In this document: one piece after another, positions 26,695-35,745 of the stretch
Numbering within the stretch: position 1 is the stretch's first letter
How the letters are laid out: every line of letters starts with the position of its first letter
Source of the DNA: Alkalibacterium sp. 20
Lineage (GTDB): Bacteria > Bacillota > Bacilli > Lactobacillales > Carnobacteriaceae_A
DNA: 60,162 nucleotides
Reading direction: 5' to 3'
Assembly (NCBI RefSeq): GCF_001885615.1
Contig: NZ_LSRN01000013.1
Coordinates: 1-60,162, forward strand
Program-made: the position numbers and the translations under genes
The notes under the pieces: model-generated
What the model was told of the DNA's origin: nothing
Database searches by the model: none
Seen by the model: the letters and a program-made list of their open reading frames with translations, nothing else

Positions 26695-28719
26695 TTACTC
26701 CTTTGATAGTTCTTCAACTTTATTCACGTCATCATCATTTTCTGTATCTTCCTCTACAGTAGAAAGCACCTCGATTTCCCCAACGGATTGGTCTTGTACG
26801 GGGAGGCTTAGCGCTGCTGATCCTCTATCAGATAAACCGTAAACTGCTAACCCTAAACTTACGATTGCTAAGCCGATCGTTGAATACAAAACATATTTCA
26901 GTTTTTCATTTTTTGTTTTTTCTTCGTGAAGTGATTTATTTATTCTCTCTTCAACTTTTACCTCTACTTCATACATAAAGGATTTTTTATTTTCGAGTTC
27001 TTCTATCATTTTATTTTGAAGATCAAGACTGACTTGGTTTTGCTGTAGCCGCGTTTCTTCGTTAGCGACGTATCGAGCTTCTTTCAAGCTTTTCTCTTCT
27101 ATTTCTTTTTTTAATTTGACGATTTCTAATTGATAGCCTTCTTTTTCTTTTTGGTTTCTTAATACAGATTGACTTCTCTCAATTTCTAATTCTATTTTTT
27201 CTTTTTCTAAAATGAGGTTAGTGTGCTTATCATTTAGTTCTTTAGTAGCCAGTTCGTGCCAGTTGGAAAGATTAGTTAACACAGTATCTTCAATACCTTT
27301 TAATTCTGTTATTAAAAACTCTTTCTTTTCAGTGAGCATATCTAAGTTCAATTTGTCCATGTCAGCATTGAATTTTGCTTCGTACTTATTTCTAAGTCCT
27401 ATGCTCTTTTCTGATACGAGATTTTCATAGTGAGAATGAATATTTTCTAGTTCTGTCTTCTTTCTTTCCTTAACTGAATTTTTTATATCACTAAAAAAAG
27501 CGTTTGTCCGTATTTGATTTTGTCTATCCTTAGCTTCTTTAGCTTCTCTTACTTTTTGATCATACTGTTCTTCTGATATTATTTGAGCTTCTTTTTCAGG
27601 ATTACTACTCAGGTATTCACTTTTTTCGTTCTTTTCAATTTCAATATACTTTTCATTAGTTATTTTTTCTCGTTCTGCTTTTTCATCACTATGCGTCTCT
27701 AACATTTTGCTTAGTTTTTCTTTTAATTTCTTCTCTATGTCCGCTTCTTTTTCTGTATATGTTGTGTTGTAATGCTCGCTCTGTTTAGCTACTAATGTTT
27801 GAGATTCAATAGACAATGAATTAAATTTATCTATTTTGTATAATATCAATTCTCTTTCTGTCGTAGTTAAATTAGAATTTTCTAAAGCTGTTTTTAAACC
27901 TCTTAATGAATCACGAATACTCCTAACAAACATATCTTCAACAATTGGTTCTGCTCTGTTTTCAGTTAAAGTAACAGTATCCTCGCGTTCATTTTTACTT
28001 ACTTTTTCTCTATTGCCCGTTTGAGTAGCCTCCGGTCCATTTGTTGCAGCACTCGTTATCGCTCTTGTGTCTTTCGGTTCTAAAACTATTTTTATATCGT
28101 CCTGAGAAGCGTTATCCTCTTTTTCTAATGCGTTATTATTCGGATCATCTTCAATTAACAATCTGCCTATTGTGGATTCAGTTATTTCCCCACTACTATC
28201 TCCAGTATCCATGTTGGACTTATTTTCATTATTTATTACTTCTGGAAGTTTTGGCGTTATCTTTTCTTTATTAAAAATATCCAATACCCACTTTTTACCT
28301 TTCCCAGTGGTTCTTGCAGTTTTGTTAAGGACCGTTTCTTTACGCTCTTTACGTTCGGGTATCCCTGTTTCCTTATCTATAACTTCATGATTAATCTCCG
28401 TTGTCACACGTTTTTCAAACGCTACTCTTTTTTCTTTATCTTCTTCCAATTGATTTCCAAGTACGATCGCTCTTGTTAAGAGTGAAGCTAAACTATCAGT
28501 TAGAGACTCTTTTGTTAAATCAGTTATTTCTAACAAACCTATATTATGTTCATCTGCTAAAGTGATATCTGGTAACTCTATTTTTTCTCTTTCACTTAAT
28601 GCAGCTATATGTTTTTTTAGTTCTTCGTATTTCTGATTTGCTTGATATAAAGAGTAAAGCGTATCTTCTTCAAGGATTTTTTGTTTCTTAGATAGATTAT
28701 CAAACGATATCTGTAACAT
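26695..28719 (-). CDS. Long coiled-coil protein with C-terminal membrane anchor
   Basis: 674 residues, rich in Glu and Lys with extended coiled coil (about 270-600). One transmembrane segment near the C-terminus (YVLYSTIGLAIVSLGLAVYG) is followed by an acidic tail of about 45 residues. No enzyme motif. Stop directly meets the coupling-protein start. A disordered part carries SAATNG (about residue 224), a variant of the AATSET motif found in TopB and the coupling protein. It may act as a scaffold or adaptor for the T4SS; this is inference from position. Confidence 0.6.
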   Translation of the reverse strand: MLQISFDNLSKKQKILEEDTLYSLYQANQKYEELKKHIAALSEREKIELPDITLADEHNIGLLEITDLTKESLTDSLASLLTRAIVLGNQLEEDKEKRVAFEKRVTTEINHEVIDKETGIPERKERKETVLNKTARTTGKGKKWVLDIFNKEKITPKLPEVINNENKSNMDTGDSSGEITESTIGRLLIEDDPNNNALEKEDNASQDDIKIVLEPKDTRAITSAATNGPEATQTGNREKVSKNEREDTVTLTENRAEPIVEDMFVRSIRDSLRGLKTALENSNLTTTERELILYKIDKFNSLSIESQTLVAKQSEHYNTTYTEKEADIEKKLKEKLSKMLETHSDEKAEREKITNEKYIEIEKNEKSEYLSSNPEKEAQIISEEQYDQKVREAKEAKDRQNQIRTNAFFSDIKNSVKERKKTELENIHSHYENLVSEKSIGLRNKYEAKFNADMDKLNLDMLTEKKEFLITELKGIEDTVLTNLSNWHELATKELNDKHTNLILEKEKIELEIERSQSVLRNQKEKEGYQLEIVKLKKEIEEKSLKEARYVANEETRLQQNQVSLDLQNKMIEELENKKSFMYEVEVKVEERINKSLHEEKTKNEKLKYVLYSTIGLAIVSLGLAVYGLSDRGSAALSLPVQDQSVGEIEVLSTVEEDTENDDDVNKVEELSKE

Positions 28720-28733
28720 ATATTTTCCTCCAT

Positions 28734-28784
28734 CTACAAAATAATGGCGTCATAACGCAATGTTATGACGCCATTATTTTGTAG
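28734..28784 (-). terminator. 23-bp perfect hairpin inside the transfer operon
   Basis: Arms 28734-28756 and 28762-28784 are exact complements with a five-base loop. It lies between the VirB2-like gene and the coiled-coil gene. Its A/T-rich base could allow partial termination or stabilise the upstream RNA end. Confidence 0.7.
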
Positions 28785-28812
28785 CTTTAATAGTTTAAAT
28801 TATTATTTTTCG

Positions 28813-29115
28813 TTAAAAAGAAGCGGTTGTTTTTAACCATTCTGATACTGCTAATGCACCAAATAGTAAAATAGCTCCAATAATTAGGCCCATCACAGAC
28901 GATTTTGCTTCTCGTAACCCTTCACGTCCACCAGTAATGATTTTATATCCGATAATGACAACAAATATTGCAATAACGCCTACTCCTACACCTTGTAATA
29001 TAGAAAGTATATCGCCTGTAGCACTATTTAAATTGTTTTCTAAGTTGTTAGCATACAGATTAAAAACCTCTTGTTCAGCTGTAGTTTTTATGGCCATTAA
29101 ATTCTCTTTAATCAT
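28813..29115 (-). CDS. Small two-helix membrane protein, VirB2-like
   Basis: 100 residues with two membrane helices: SILQGVGVGVIAIFVVIIGY (about 43-62) and SVMGLIIGAILLFGALAVS (about 75-93), joined by the charged ITGGREGLREAK loop. That topology and length are those of VirB2/TrbC pilin-like subunits. The ATG follows AAGGAG. The strong hairpin immediately after it could raise its expression relative to the rest of the operon, as expected for an abundant subunit. Confidence 0.65.
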   Translation of the reverse strand: MIKENLMAIKTTAEQEVFNLYANNLENNLNSATGDILSILQGVGVGVIAIFVVIIGYKIITGGREGLREAKSSVMGLIIGAILLFGALAVSEWLKTTASF

Positions 29116-29136
29116 TAGTATTCTCCTTCATGCTTA

Positions 29137-29442
29137 TTAATATGATTGCTTATTTTCGGGATTATGAGTTACTGTGTCTGTACTTTTTTCTTGTACTTCT
29201 TTTGTTTTAGAGTTCTCTTTTCCGTAAATGTTTTCGAGTGCTTTATTCACTAATTTTTCTTTTTCAGCATTGATAATCAGTGTGGTAAGTTCGGAATAAG
29301 GCGTTCCTTTTCCAGTGTTTTCAGAAATAAACAATGTTTCCTTTGCTTCCCTTATAATTTGTTTCTTCCATAAATTTTCTTTAATTCCTTGTTCTATTAA
29401 GATTGCTTTTGATAATTTATCTAACTCTAGTTGATTCAACAT
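29137..29442 (-). CDS. Hypothetical transfer-operon protein
   Basis: 101 residues, soluble and highly charged: an N-terminal helical part (LNQLELDKLSKAILIEQGIKEN), then a hydrophilic, probably disordered C-terminus rich in Lys, Thr and Glu. The ATG is 22 bases downstream of the lipoprotein gene and 21 bases upstream of the VirB2-like gene. No family recognised. Confidence 0.55.
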   Translation of the reverse strand: MLNQLELDKLSKAILIEQGIKENLWKKQIIREAKETLFISENTGKGTPYSELTTLIINAEKEKLVNKALENIYGKENSKTKEVQEKSTDTVTHNPENKQSY

Positions 29443-29464
29443 ATATAACTAATCTCCATTTCTA

Positions 29465-29854
29465 TTAATCTTTTGTCAGTGTCAACTTCATATCGACTTC
29501 TTCAAAATTTCCTACTTGTTTGAAAAAATAATCGTCTTCTCCATCAATCGAAAAGTTTTCTGTTACGCCCCATAGATATATAACATCATCTTGTTGTTCT
29601 GCTAAATAATATCCTCCATCAATAACAATGCCGTCGTACCCTTCATACTGATCAGGAAACACTTCATAATCCGTGACACTTGTTTGATTATTTAAGCTTA
29701 AAGTAGCCTGACCGTCTTCAGAAAATTCCGCTACGCCCTTGTTATGACCTTCTTCCACGAAATAATTTTTTTCACTTAAACTAATCGCTTTTTCAGAACA
29801 ACCTGCCAATACTATTAATAAAAAACACGTGAGTAACACCTTGTTTTTCTTCAT
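29465..29854 (-). CDS. Lipoprotein at the head of the transfer operon
   Basis: 129 residues from the ATG at 29854, chosen because GGAGG lies upstream; the longer frame to 29884 would include it. Signal peptide with lipobox LAGC (Cys19), then a ~110-residue extracellular domain (VAEFSEDGQATLSLNN...FFKQVGNFEEVDMKLTLTKD). First gene of the conjugation block. It may act in surface or entry exclusion or in channel assembly; no direct evidence. Confidence 0.7.
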   Translation of the reverse strand: MKKNKVLLTCFLLIVLAGCSEKAISLSEKNYFVEEGHNKGVAEFSEDGQATLSLNNQTSVTDYEVFPDQYEGYDGIVIDGGYYLAEQQDDVIYLWGVTENFSIDGEDDYFFKQVGNFEEVDMKLTLTKD

Positions 29855-30065
29855 AATTTCCTCCATTCCTATGTATATAAGCATCCTTATACTCTAAAAG
29901 AACAAGGTGTAAGCATTCATAATTATTAGTTCGAATACATAATTATGAGATATACAAATTAAAAAAATATGCATCATTGCTACATTTAATACCATACAGT
30001 AAGTCAAAACTATTAGCAATGTTTGTAATCAAACATCTAGTTGAAGTTTACATTAAAGTTTAGTT

Positions 30066-30110
30066 ATAAAAAAACAACACCCTTAACATTAAATAAATGT
30101 TAAGGGTGTT
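30066..30110 (-). terminator. Terminator downstream of the 140-residue gene
   Basis: Arms 30076-30090 and 30096-30110 pair perfectly and the minus strand continues into a T-run. Confidence 0.85.
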
Positions 30111-30138
30111 ATTTCTATTGATATTATGACTTCTTTTC

Positions 30139-30561
30139 TTATTTCTTATTTTTTTTATTTCTTATTTTTTTTAATTCTTCAACATCTTCTTTTAAAAACA
30201 GCATGGTCTTTCTATTGTTAGAGGCGGAAAACGTGTAAAAAGGATTCAAGTGATTTGAAGCTTTCAATAGTGAATGATACGCTCCTGTAGTAAGTTTCAA
30301 TTCATCTCTAACCTGACTGGCTGAAAGAACTTTCTTTTCTAACAATACTTTCAAAACAATTTTTTCTATTATGTTCTCACTAATTTTTTCTTCTTTTAAA
30401 AAGTTTATTATGTTTTCACTAGTCAAAGGTTGCGAAAAATCATAATCGTTTGCAATTCTTTTTTTCATTGTTTCTTCTATACGTTCACTAGATACATTTG
30501 CTTCTTGTAATATATTTAAGATCACCACTAATGACATATGATTTTCTAAATTTAATGGCAC
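30139..30561 (-). CDS. Putative helix-rich DNA-binding protein (GTG start)
   Basis: 140 residues beginning at GTG 30561 behind AAGGGG. Helical throughout, with a possible helix-turn-helix in the middle (VLSASQVRDELKLTTGAYHSLLKA), a beta-type NRKTMLFLKEDVEEL segment as in excisionase or MerR-like folds, and a very basic end (RNKKNKK). It may control transfer or the divergent gene at 30755. Tentative. Confidence 0.5.
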   Translation of the reverse strand: MPLNLENHMSLVVILNILQEANVSSERIEETMKKRIANDYDFSQPLTSENIINFLKEEKISENIIEKIVLKVLLEKKVLSASQVRDELKLTTGAYHSLLKASNHLNPFYTFSASNNRKTMLFLKEDVEELKKIRNKKNKK

Positions 30562-30704
30562 AATTTACACCCCTTCTGTTTTATCTACTCTCTTTATCAT
30601 ACATTATTCCACATAGTTTTAGTATATATATATAAAACAATTCCTGTATTTTTACTCTAATTTGCTAATAACTTTAGTTTGATGTTTGACTTGTTGTTTG
30701 ATTA

Positions 30705-30717
30705 CTTATGGTATAAT
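30705..30717 (+). promoter_or_regulatory. Extended -10 promoter
   Basis: TATAAT at 30712-30717 with TG one base upstream (TGGTATAAT). A TTGACT lies about 20 bases before it, longer than ideal. It precedes the small membrane protein gene at 30755. Confidence 0.6.
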
Positions 30718-30754
30718 TAAGGCCACAAGTATTACTACTGAAAGGGACATTTAT

Positions 30755-31030
30755 ATGGACCGAACTAATTATAGTTCAAGAAATAAGCTTTTTTCCAAAA
30801 AATATAAACTAGTTTTACTTACTTTTCTAACATTTGCCTTCTTATTTTTACTTCAAAATATATTATTAGATCTTTTATTATTTTCAATGAATAGCATGTT
30901 GGTGCTTCTAGTACTCTCTATTCTGTTCATTATTGCATTAAAGTCTATAAAATGGATTGTTTATATGTTGATCGGTGTAATTTCACTTTATACAATTTTT
31001 GCTTTATTTATCTTTTTAATTTCTTTATAA
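30755..31030 (+). CDS. Small hydrophobic membrane protein
   Basis: 91 residues. The ATG at 30755 follows GAAAGGG. Basic N-terminus (RNKLFSKKYK), then about three membrane helices (residues ~19-40, 43-62, 66-90). Ends just before a strong terminator. It could be an immunity, exclusion or regulatory membrane protein; no family recognised. Confidence 0.6.
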   Translation: MDRTNYSSRNKLFSKKYKLVLLTFLTFAFLFLLQNILLDLLLFSMNSMLVLLVLSILFIIALKSIKWIVYMLIGVISLYTIFALFIFLISL

Positions 31031-31049
31031 ACCTCTTATTTTTAAACGT

Positions 31050-31092
31050 AAGCAAGCAGCTAAAGGTAATTCTCTTTAGCTGCTTGCTTTTT
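31050..31092 (+). terminator. Rho-independent terminator
   Basis: Arms 31050-31065 and 31074-31089 pair perfectly, followed by TTTT. Confidence 0.9.
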
Positions 31093-31160
31093 TATATTCA
31101 AATATAGTGAAAAGTAATAGCGTAGGCAAGAAAGAACGCCTATTAGTCAGTCGTTTTTTC

Positions 31161-31400
31161 CTATTTCATCAGATGAATTTCCCGAAATTCTTTTAGTTGC
31201 ATTGATAAAGATTTTTTTCGTTTTCTGAAGCCAAACGCCCTGAACGCCTCAACGAAGTTGACGCAGGGCTTCATCATAACAGGCTGTTCTATGGCAATAA
31301 ACGCTCGTGAGCCTGCTTTCAGTCCCAACCGTTTATATCCAAGAACAGAAAAGAAATTCAAGAACCGGAAAAACTTTTTCCACATTCCTCTCCTTTTCAT
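31161..31400 (-). CDS. Possible small basic protein
   Basis: 79 residues, very basic (KKFFRFLNFFSVLGYKRLGLKAG..., FRKRKKSLSM). The frame is open and starts at ATG 31400, but a convincing upstream ribosome site was not seen; the AAAGGAGAGG lies within the first codons. The local base composition is richer in GC than its surroundings. It may be spurious or a relic. Confidence 0.3.
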   Translation of the reverse strand: MKRRGMWKKFFRFLNFFSVLGYKRLGLKAGSRAFIAIEQPVMMKPCVNFVEAFRAFGFRKRKKSLSMQLKEFREIHLMK

Positions 31401-31565
31401 TAAAAAAACTTTTTTCTAAAGGAATTCTACTTGCTAACGCAAAAGAATCTCCTAATTTCTTGATTTCCTTTTAACCTCATGATTATAGGCTAGCCAAGAA
31501 AACAGAAAAAATTCAGCTTTTGAGCTAACACTCTTGGCTTAATAAAACGAAAAGGAGAAATTAAA

Positions 31566-31853
31566 ATGACAAAAAAAAGAGAAGAAAAAAAGTATCTTAA
31601 TGTATATAAAAACGGGGTCTTTGTTGGAAAAATAGAGGAACAGACAAAAATCATTGCTAACTTAGTTGCTAGTGTTTCCCCTATTGATAAACTAACATTA
31701 GTAAATGCTTTTGACGAAATAGTTTTAACAACGATTGGTTACTTTTTAGATTCCGTTCCAGATAAAATATGGTTACAAGAACTATCTACTTTTCTTGTTC
31801 CAATGCAAATGGGAGAAGATGATTTATTCCCCGTTATTTATAAAAAGATTTAA
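31566..31853 (+). CDS. Hypothetical protein upstream of the replication origin
   Basis: 95 residues. The ATG follows AAAGGAG. The sequence (KYLNVYKNGVFVGKIEEQ, then VSPIDKLTLVNAFDEIVLTTIG) is soluble and of mixed alpha/beta character. It lies directly before the iteron region. No function recognised. Confidence 0.6.
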   Translation: MTKKREEKKYLNVYKNGVFVGKIEEQTKIIANLVASVSPIDKLTLVNAFDEIVLTTIGYFLDSVPDKIWLQELSTFLVPMQMGEDDLFPVIYKKI

Positions 31854-32245
31854 GTTATATCTATAAAACATGAAAGTGAGGTAAAGAGCTGGAATAATAT
31901 AGTTATTCTTTAAGACCTCTTATAAAACACCTCTGTTTGTTATAAAGGTTCTTTTCACCTGTCAAATATCACTTTAGAGCGTCTTTTATAAATAAAACGG
32001 TAAAACCTACTAAAGAAATTTAAAAAAGGTTAGAATAGTTATTTTTAGCTCATAGGCGATGTGTTATTATTCAGATTTATGTTCTGTTCTTGTTTTTAAT
32101 CTTTTGAATTTTCTTGATTTTATCTTTTAAAAAAAGTTTACAGATAAGTGTAAACCTTATTTATTATTATACTTTAATACTTTAATCTTTTAAACCTTTG
32201 CGAACCAACAAAATCAGTATTACCATGCATTTTTAAGTATATAAG

Positions 32246-32567
32246 ACTACAAAAAACTATTTATAGAACTACAAAAAACTATGTACACGACTACAAAAAA
32301 CTATGTAGTCAACTACAAAAAATCTCCAATGTAGACATGTTGATATGACTACAAAAAACTATGCATACAGCTACAAGTATGGAATAAGTGTAGCTGTATT
32401 AAAATAAACTTAATAACCCATGTAATAAGTTTATAAATCAGTTATTATTTACCTATGTGGATTTTATTATATAAATATTCAGATTATTACGTTGATCATT
32501 GCTCATGGCTTTAAATGGATATGACTACAAAAAACTATGTATATGACTACATTTAAAGTTGTTATGT
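32246..32567. repeat. Iterons of the replication origin (22-bp period)
   Basis: The core ACTACAAAAAACTAT recurs at 32246, 32268, 32290 and 32312, all 22 bases apart. A second pair starts at 32348 and 32370, and a third at 32524 and 32546, each again 22 apart; the second members are degenerate. The period of two helical turns puts all sites on one face of the DNA. The surrounding sequence is AT-rich. This is the classic initiator-binding array of Rep_3 theta plasmids. The rest of 31860-32640 holds no gene. Confidence 0.95.
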
Positions 32568-32594
32568 AGTCATATAAGTGTTAAAATAAACATG

Positions 32595-32624
32595 GAGAAA
32601 CCTATTCGGCAGGAATACTTTCTC
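32595..32624 (+). promoter_or_regulatory. Hairpin in the rep leader
   Basis: GAGAAA (32595) pairs with TTTCTC (32619), and TATTC (32603) with GAATA (32613). It lies just before the rep ribosome site, so it could affect translation or transcription of the initiator. Confidence 0.45.
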
Positions 32625-32651
32625 TAAATAAAAGAAAAGGTGGTTTACTCT

Positions 32652-33809
32652 ATGTCAGATTCTTACCCTATAATACCACGAAAGGTATTAGATATGAAGG
32701 ATGTATATTTCCTGAGAGCAGTTGAACATAATGATTTAATTACCAGCGTAGCAAAAATGGATAAAATACCCTTAAAAATATTTGAATTAGCTGTTTCTTG
32801 TATTGATACCGAAAATCCACCAGAAGATAATACTGTCTATCTCTCTAAAACAATATTATTTTCTTTTTTTAACGTAGAAGACAACAATAAACATAGTCGT
32901 TTCAAAAATTCATTAACTACCCTTCATCAGCAATCAATTTTTGAAGTTAGAGAAGAAGACGAAAAAGGAAAAATGAAATTTAAAATTATCTCTCCTTTAG
33001 AAACTACAGAATGGAGTAGTTCCGATGATTCTGTGAAAATTAAATTCACAAATTCTATAATGCCCTATTTAATCAATTTAAGAAAAAACTTTACACAATA
33101 CTTAATTACAGACTTAATGAATCTAAACAGCAAATATAGTATTATTTTATACAAATGGTTATCGATGAACTTTAATCAATATGAAAATTATAAAGAAAAC
33201 GGACAACGTAGAAAAGATCAATTAGAACAATTGAAAAATCCATACATTGATTTACAGGAACTTAGAAGAATGACAAATACATTAAAAGAATATGATCGAT
33301 TCGCCAATTTCGAGAAAAGAGTATTACAAACAGCAATTAACGAAGTTACAGAACATACTCATTTTGACGTTACTTATGAAAAAATAAAAAGTGGACGTTC
33401 GATTGCAGGCATACAATTCTATATTACTAAAGATTTAGCAAAGGCCAGTCTCCCTTATAAAGAAAGTAGTCAAAAAGCAAACGAAAGCATAGAACAAAAA
33501 CAAAATGAAAATAAAAAAATTTACAACAATGCTTTAAACAGTAAATATACCAAAGAACTAGTCCATAATAATTTAATTCTATCTGTAAATATCTTAGACC
33601 CAACTTTTATGGTTAGATTAGCAACACTTGTCTTTCCTTTATATGATGATATTAAAGACTTAAAAGGATTAAAGGGTGTAGGAACACATATATCCTACGT
33701 TAAAGAACATATGATTGATTATGAAGAAGATAAGAAAAATATTATTAGGTATTTAAAAAAATCAGCAGAAGAATACATCAGATTTTTAAAGATAAACGAC
33801 ATAAAATAA
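32652..33809 (+). CDS. Rep_3-family replication initiator
   Basis: 385 residues. The N-terminal two-thirds (KLPLKIFELAVS-like helices, FFNVEDNNKHSRFKNSLTTL, YSIILYKWLSMNF, YDRFANFEKRVLQTAINEVTEHTHFDVTYEKIKSGRSI) has the paired winged-helix layout of Rep_3/RepB theta initiators. The C-terminal ~115 residues are helical and variable. The protein binds the upstream iterons and opens the origin. The ATG at 32652 is preferred to a GTG at 32640 because AAAGGTGG lies between them and upstream. A perfect terminator follows. Confidence 0.92.
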   Translation: MSDSYPIIPRKVLDMKDVYFLRAVEHNDLITSVAKMDKIPLKIFELAVSCIDTENPPEDNTVYLSKTILFSFFNVEDNNKHSRFKNSLTTLHQQSIFEVREEDEKGKMKFKIISPLETTEWSSSDDSVKIKFTNSIMPYLINLRKNFTQYLITDLMNLNSKYSIILYKWLSMNFNQYENYKENGQRRKDQLEQLKNPYIDLQELRRMTNTLKEYDRFANFEKRVLQTAINEVTEHTHFDVTYEKIKSGRSIAGIQFYITKDLAKASLPYKESSQKANESIEQKQNENKKIYNNALNSKYTKELVHNNLILSVNILDPTFMVRLATLVFPLYDDIKDLKGLKGVGTHISYVKEHMIDYEEDKKNIIRYLKKSAEEYIRFLKINDIK

Positions 33810-33815
33810 ATAGTT

Positions 33816-33865
33816 AACAGAGAGTAAGCAGCAATCTTTTGATTGCTGCTTACTCTCTGTTTTGT
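33816..33865 (+). terminator. Terminator of rep
   Basis: A 21-bp perfect stem (33816-33836 with 33841-33861) with a TTTT loop and following T-run. Confidence 0.9.
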
Positions 33866-34082
33866 AGTGAAAATATTTCTAAACAGCTCAAAAAAATTAA
33901 TTTCCAACTTTCTCTTAGCTATTTTTATCATAAATTCTACGACCAGTAAATGATAAATGTAACTTGCTCTTTACAGATGATATCCCTCATTATAGGTCGT
34001 AAAATGGCGAAAGACAGACATACAAAAAAAGCTTGAAAATCGGAAAATTATATGTAATTACTATTGAATTTCCGAATGAGTT

Positions 34083-34154
34083 ACAAGTGCACTTGCAAGT
34101 ACAAGTGCACTTACAAGCACAAGTACAAGTGCACTTGCAAGTGCACTTGTACTT
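34083..34154. repeat. Upstream partition hexamer array overlapping the parA promoter
   Basis: Twelve contiguous 6-base units, RCAAGT in either orientation (ACAAGT/GCAAGT and GCACTT/GTACTT), run from 34083 to 34154. A -10-like TATTAT (34159-34164) follows. Short tandem direct and inverted repeats like this are bound by small RHH partition proteins, which repress parA and mark the centromere. Confidence 0.85.
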
Positions 34155-34197
34155 GTGCTATTATAAAATTAGCAAATAACAAGGAGGAACAAATTAT

Positions 34198-34995
34198 ATG
34201 AAAATTATTACGGTTAACATAAATAAAGGTGGTACGGGGAAGTCGACTATATCATATAACTTAGCTAAATATATAAGCGAAAAAAAAGACCAGAAGGTGC
34301 TGCTTGTAGATGGAGACCGTTCATGTAATTTAAGTTATTCATTTGATAATTTAGGAAAATCCACAATTGTTGATATATTCGATAGAAAACCATTAGAAAT
34401 ATATCCAGTCAGTAAAAATCTTGGATTTATAAAAGGCTCTGAATTATTAGAAGATCATTCGCTAGACCTAAAATCTAAACAGAATAATTGTATGATAATG
34501 TATATGTGGATTTCAGATAACTACAAAAGAATAGAAGATTACGACTACATGATTATTGATACTCATAATGACGATAGTTTGGTAACTTCAAATTTCTTAG
34601 CGGTAGCTGATATTGTTTTAGGCGTTTCAGAACCATCTAGAAACGGACTTAGAGCATGGTTAGAACTAGAAGACACCATAAACTACTTGAAATCTGAATT
34701 AATAGAATTGAAAACTAGAGAAACATATGTAAATGCTGAACCTTATCTTTTAGGCAATCGTGTTGATCATATAGGTAACAGCAGTAAGGATTTCTTAGAA
34801 GTAGCTGAAAAACAAAATAACTTTATCGGTATAATTCAAAAAAAAGAAATGTTAGCTAAGAGTTTAATAGACGATATTAGTATTTTTGAAAGAGAAAATA
34901 AAATGTCAGTAAAAGAAAAAGAGAAACACGAATCATTCTTTAACAATATAAGTAGTGTTTTTGATACTATCTTAGAAAAAGCTGATCGAACATAG
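34198..34995 (+). CDS. parA: ParA-type partition ATPase
   Basis: 265 residues. Deviant Walker A KGGTGKST (residues 10-17), then LLVDGDRS and YMIIDTHND as the Walker A' and B regions. The absence of an N-terminal helix-turn-helix makes it a type Ib-style ParA, which pairs with a small RHH partner. It positions the plasmid over the nucleoid for stable inheritance. The ATG follows AAGGAGG. The RHH gene begins 16 bases downstream. Confidence 0.93.
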   Translation: MKIITVNINKGGTGKSTISYNLAKYISEKKDQKVLLVDGDRSCNLSYSFDNLGKSTIVDIFDRKPLEIYPVSKNLGFIKGSELLEDHSLDLKSKQNNCMIMYMWISDNYKRIEDYDYMIIDTHNDDSLVTSNFLAVADIVLGVSEPSRNGLRAWLELEDTINYLKSELIELKTRETYVNAEPYLLGNRVDHIGNSSKDFLEVAEKQNNFIGIIQKKEMLAKSLIDDISIFERENKMSVKEKEKHESFFNNISSVFDTILEKADRT

Positions 34996-35010
34996 AAAGG
35001 AGATAATAAA

Positions 35011-35241
35011 ATGAAAAATAATATGAAGGTAAATAGTTTTGATAAAATCCAAGAAGAGCATAATAATAGTAGAAAAAAGCAAACGAAATTCAATAATCCT
35101 CAAAAAAAAATTAAAGAAAGAAAAGAACAAATGTCAATCGTCTTAACCCCTGCTAACAAGATTCAATTAAGAGCAATTGCTGATAACGCTGGTATGAGCG
35201 CTTCTGAATTAATTGCTTATTGGATAGAAAACAGCAGTTAA
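35011..35241 (+). CDS. Small RHH partition/centromere-binding protein
   Basis: 76 residues. A basic flexible N-terminus (IQEEHNNSRKKQTKFNNPQKK...) is followed by a C-terminal RHH fold (MSIVLTPANKIQLRAIADNAGMSASELIAYWIENSS). The size, order and flanking hexamer arrays match the ParB/omega role: binding the hexamers as dimers, repressing the operon and stimulating ParA through the N-terminal tail. Confidence 0.88.
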   Translation: MKNNMKVNSFDKIQEEHNNSRKKQTKFNNPQKKIKERKEQMSIVLTPANKIQLRAIADNAGMSASELIAYWIENSS

Positions 35242-35254
35242 ATAGAAATTAAAT

Positions 35255-35344
35255 ACAAGTGCAAGTACAAGTACAAGTGCAAGTGCAAGTACAAGTGCAA
35301 GTGCAAGTACAAGTGCAAGTGCAAGTACAAGTGCACTTGCAAGT
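35255..35344. repeat. Downstream partition hexamer array (15 units)
   Basis: Fifteen contiguous hexamers begin at 35255. Units 1-13 are ACAAGT or GCAAGT in one orientation, unit 14 (GCACTT) is inverted, and unit 15 is GCAAGT. From unit 4 the units follow an 18-base pattern (ACAAGT-GCAAGT-GCAAGT). This is the same unit as upstream of parA. Confidence 0.9.
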
Positions 35345-35414
35345 GTGTAAAAGATAAAAAAAGGAAAGCAACATATATCTTGAAAAACCGAACTAAAATT
35401 CTGAAAAAAGTATA

Positions 35415-35477
35415 AAAAAAGCACACTTCCATCCTTAACAGATAGGTCATCTGCTAAAGATGGAAGTATGCTTTTTT
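35415..35477 (+). terminator. Terminator of the partition operon
   Basis: AAAAAAGCACACTTCCATC pairs with GATGGAAGTATGCTTTTTT with one mismatch; a smaller dyad fills the loop. Confidence 0.8.
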
Positions 35478-35745
35478 CTATATTTATATTTTGTCAATAA
35501 GTGGTTGGAATTTTACATTTATTTGAATTTTTAAAAAGATTAAGTATTTAGTGAAATATGAGTGATTTTTGAAAGGCTTTCATTACCGGTTTGACAATAA
35601 TTACTTACTAACATGTTGTTAAGGTGTTAATGGGCATACATATTATTTTGATGATACATATAAATAACGAGATTTAAGTTTATTAACAACAAACTTATTA
35701 TACGGAGGGATCTATCCTTTAATTAATAATATAAAGAGGAAGAAA

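Noticed and set aside
33719-33931. Minus-strand frame opposite the rep 3' end
   Set aside because: It crosses the rep terminator and overlaps confident coding sequence; no ribosome site.
35255-35344. Hexamer array considered as a simple microsatellite
   Set aside because: The same unit occurs in a second array upstream of parA, in both orientations and over a promoter, which fits partition binding sites better.
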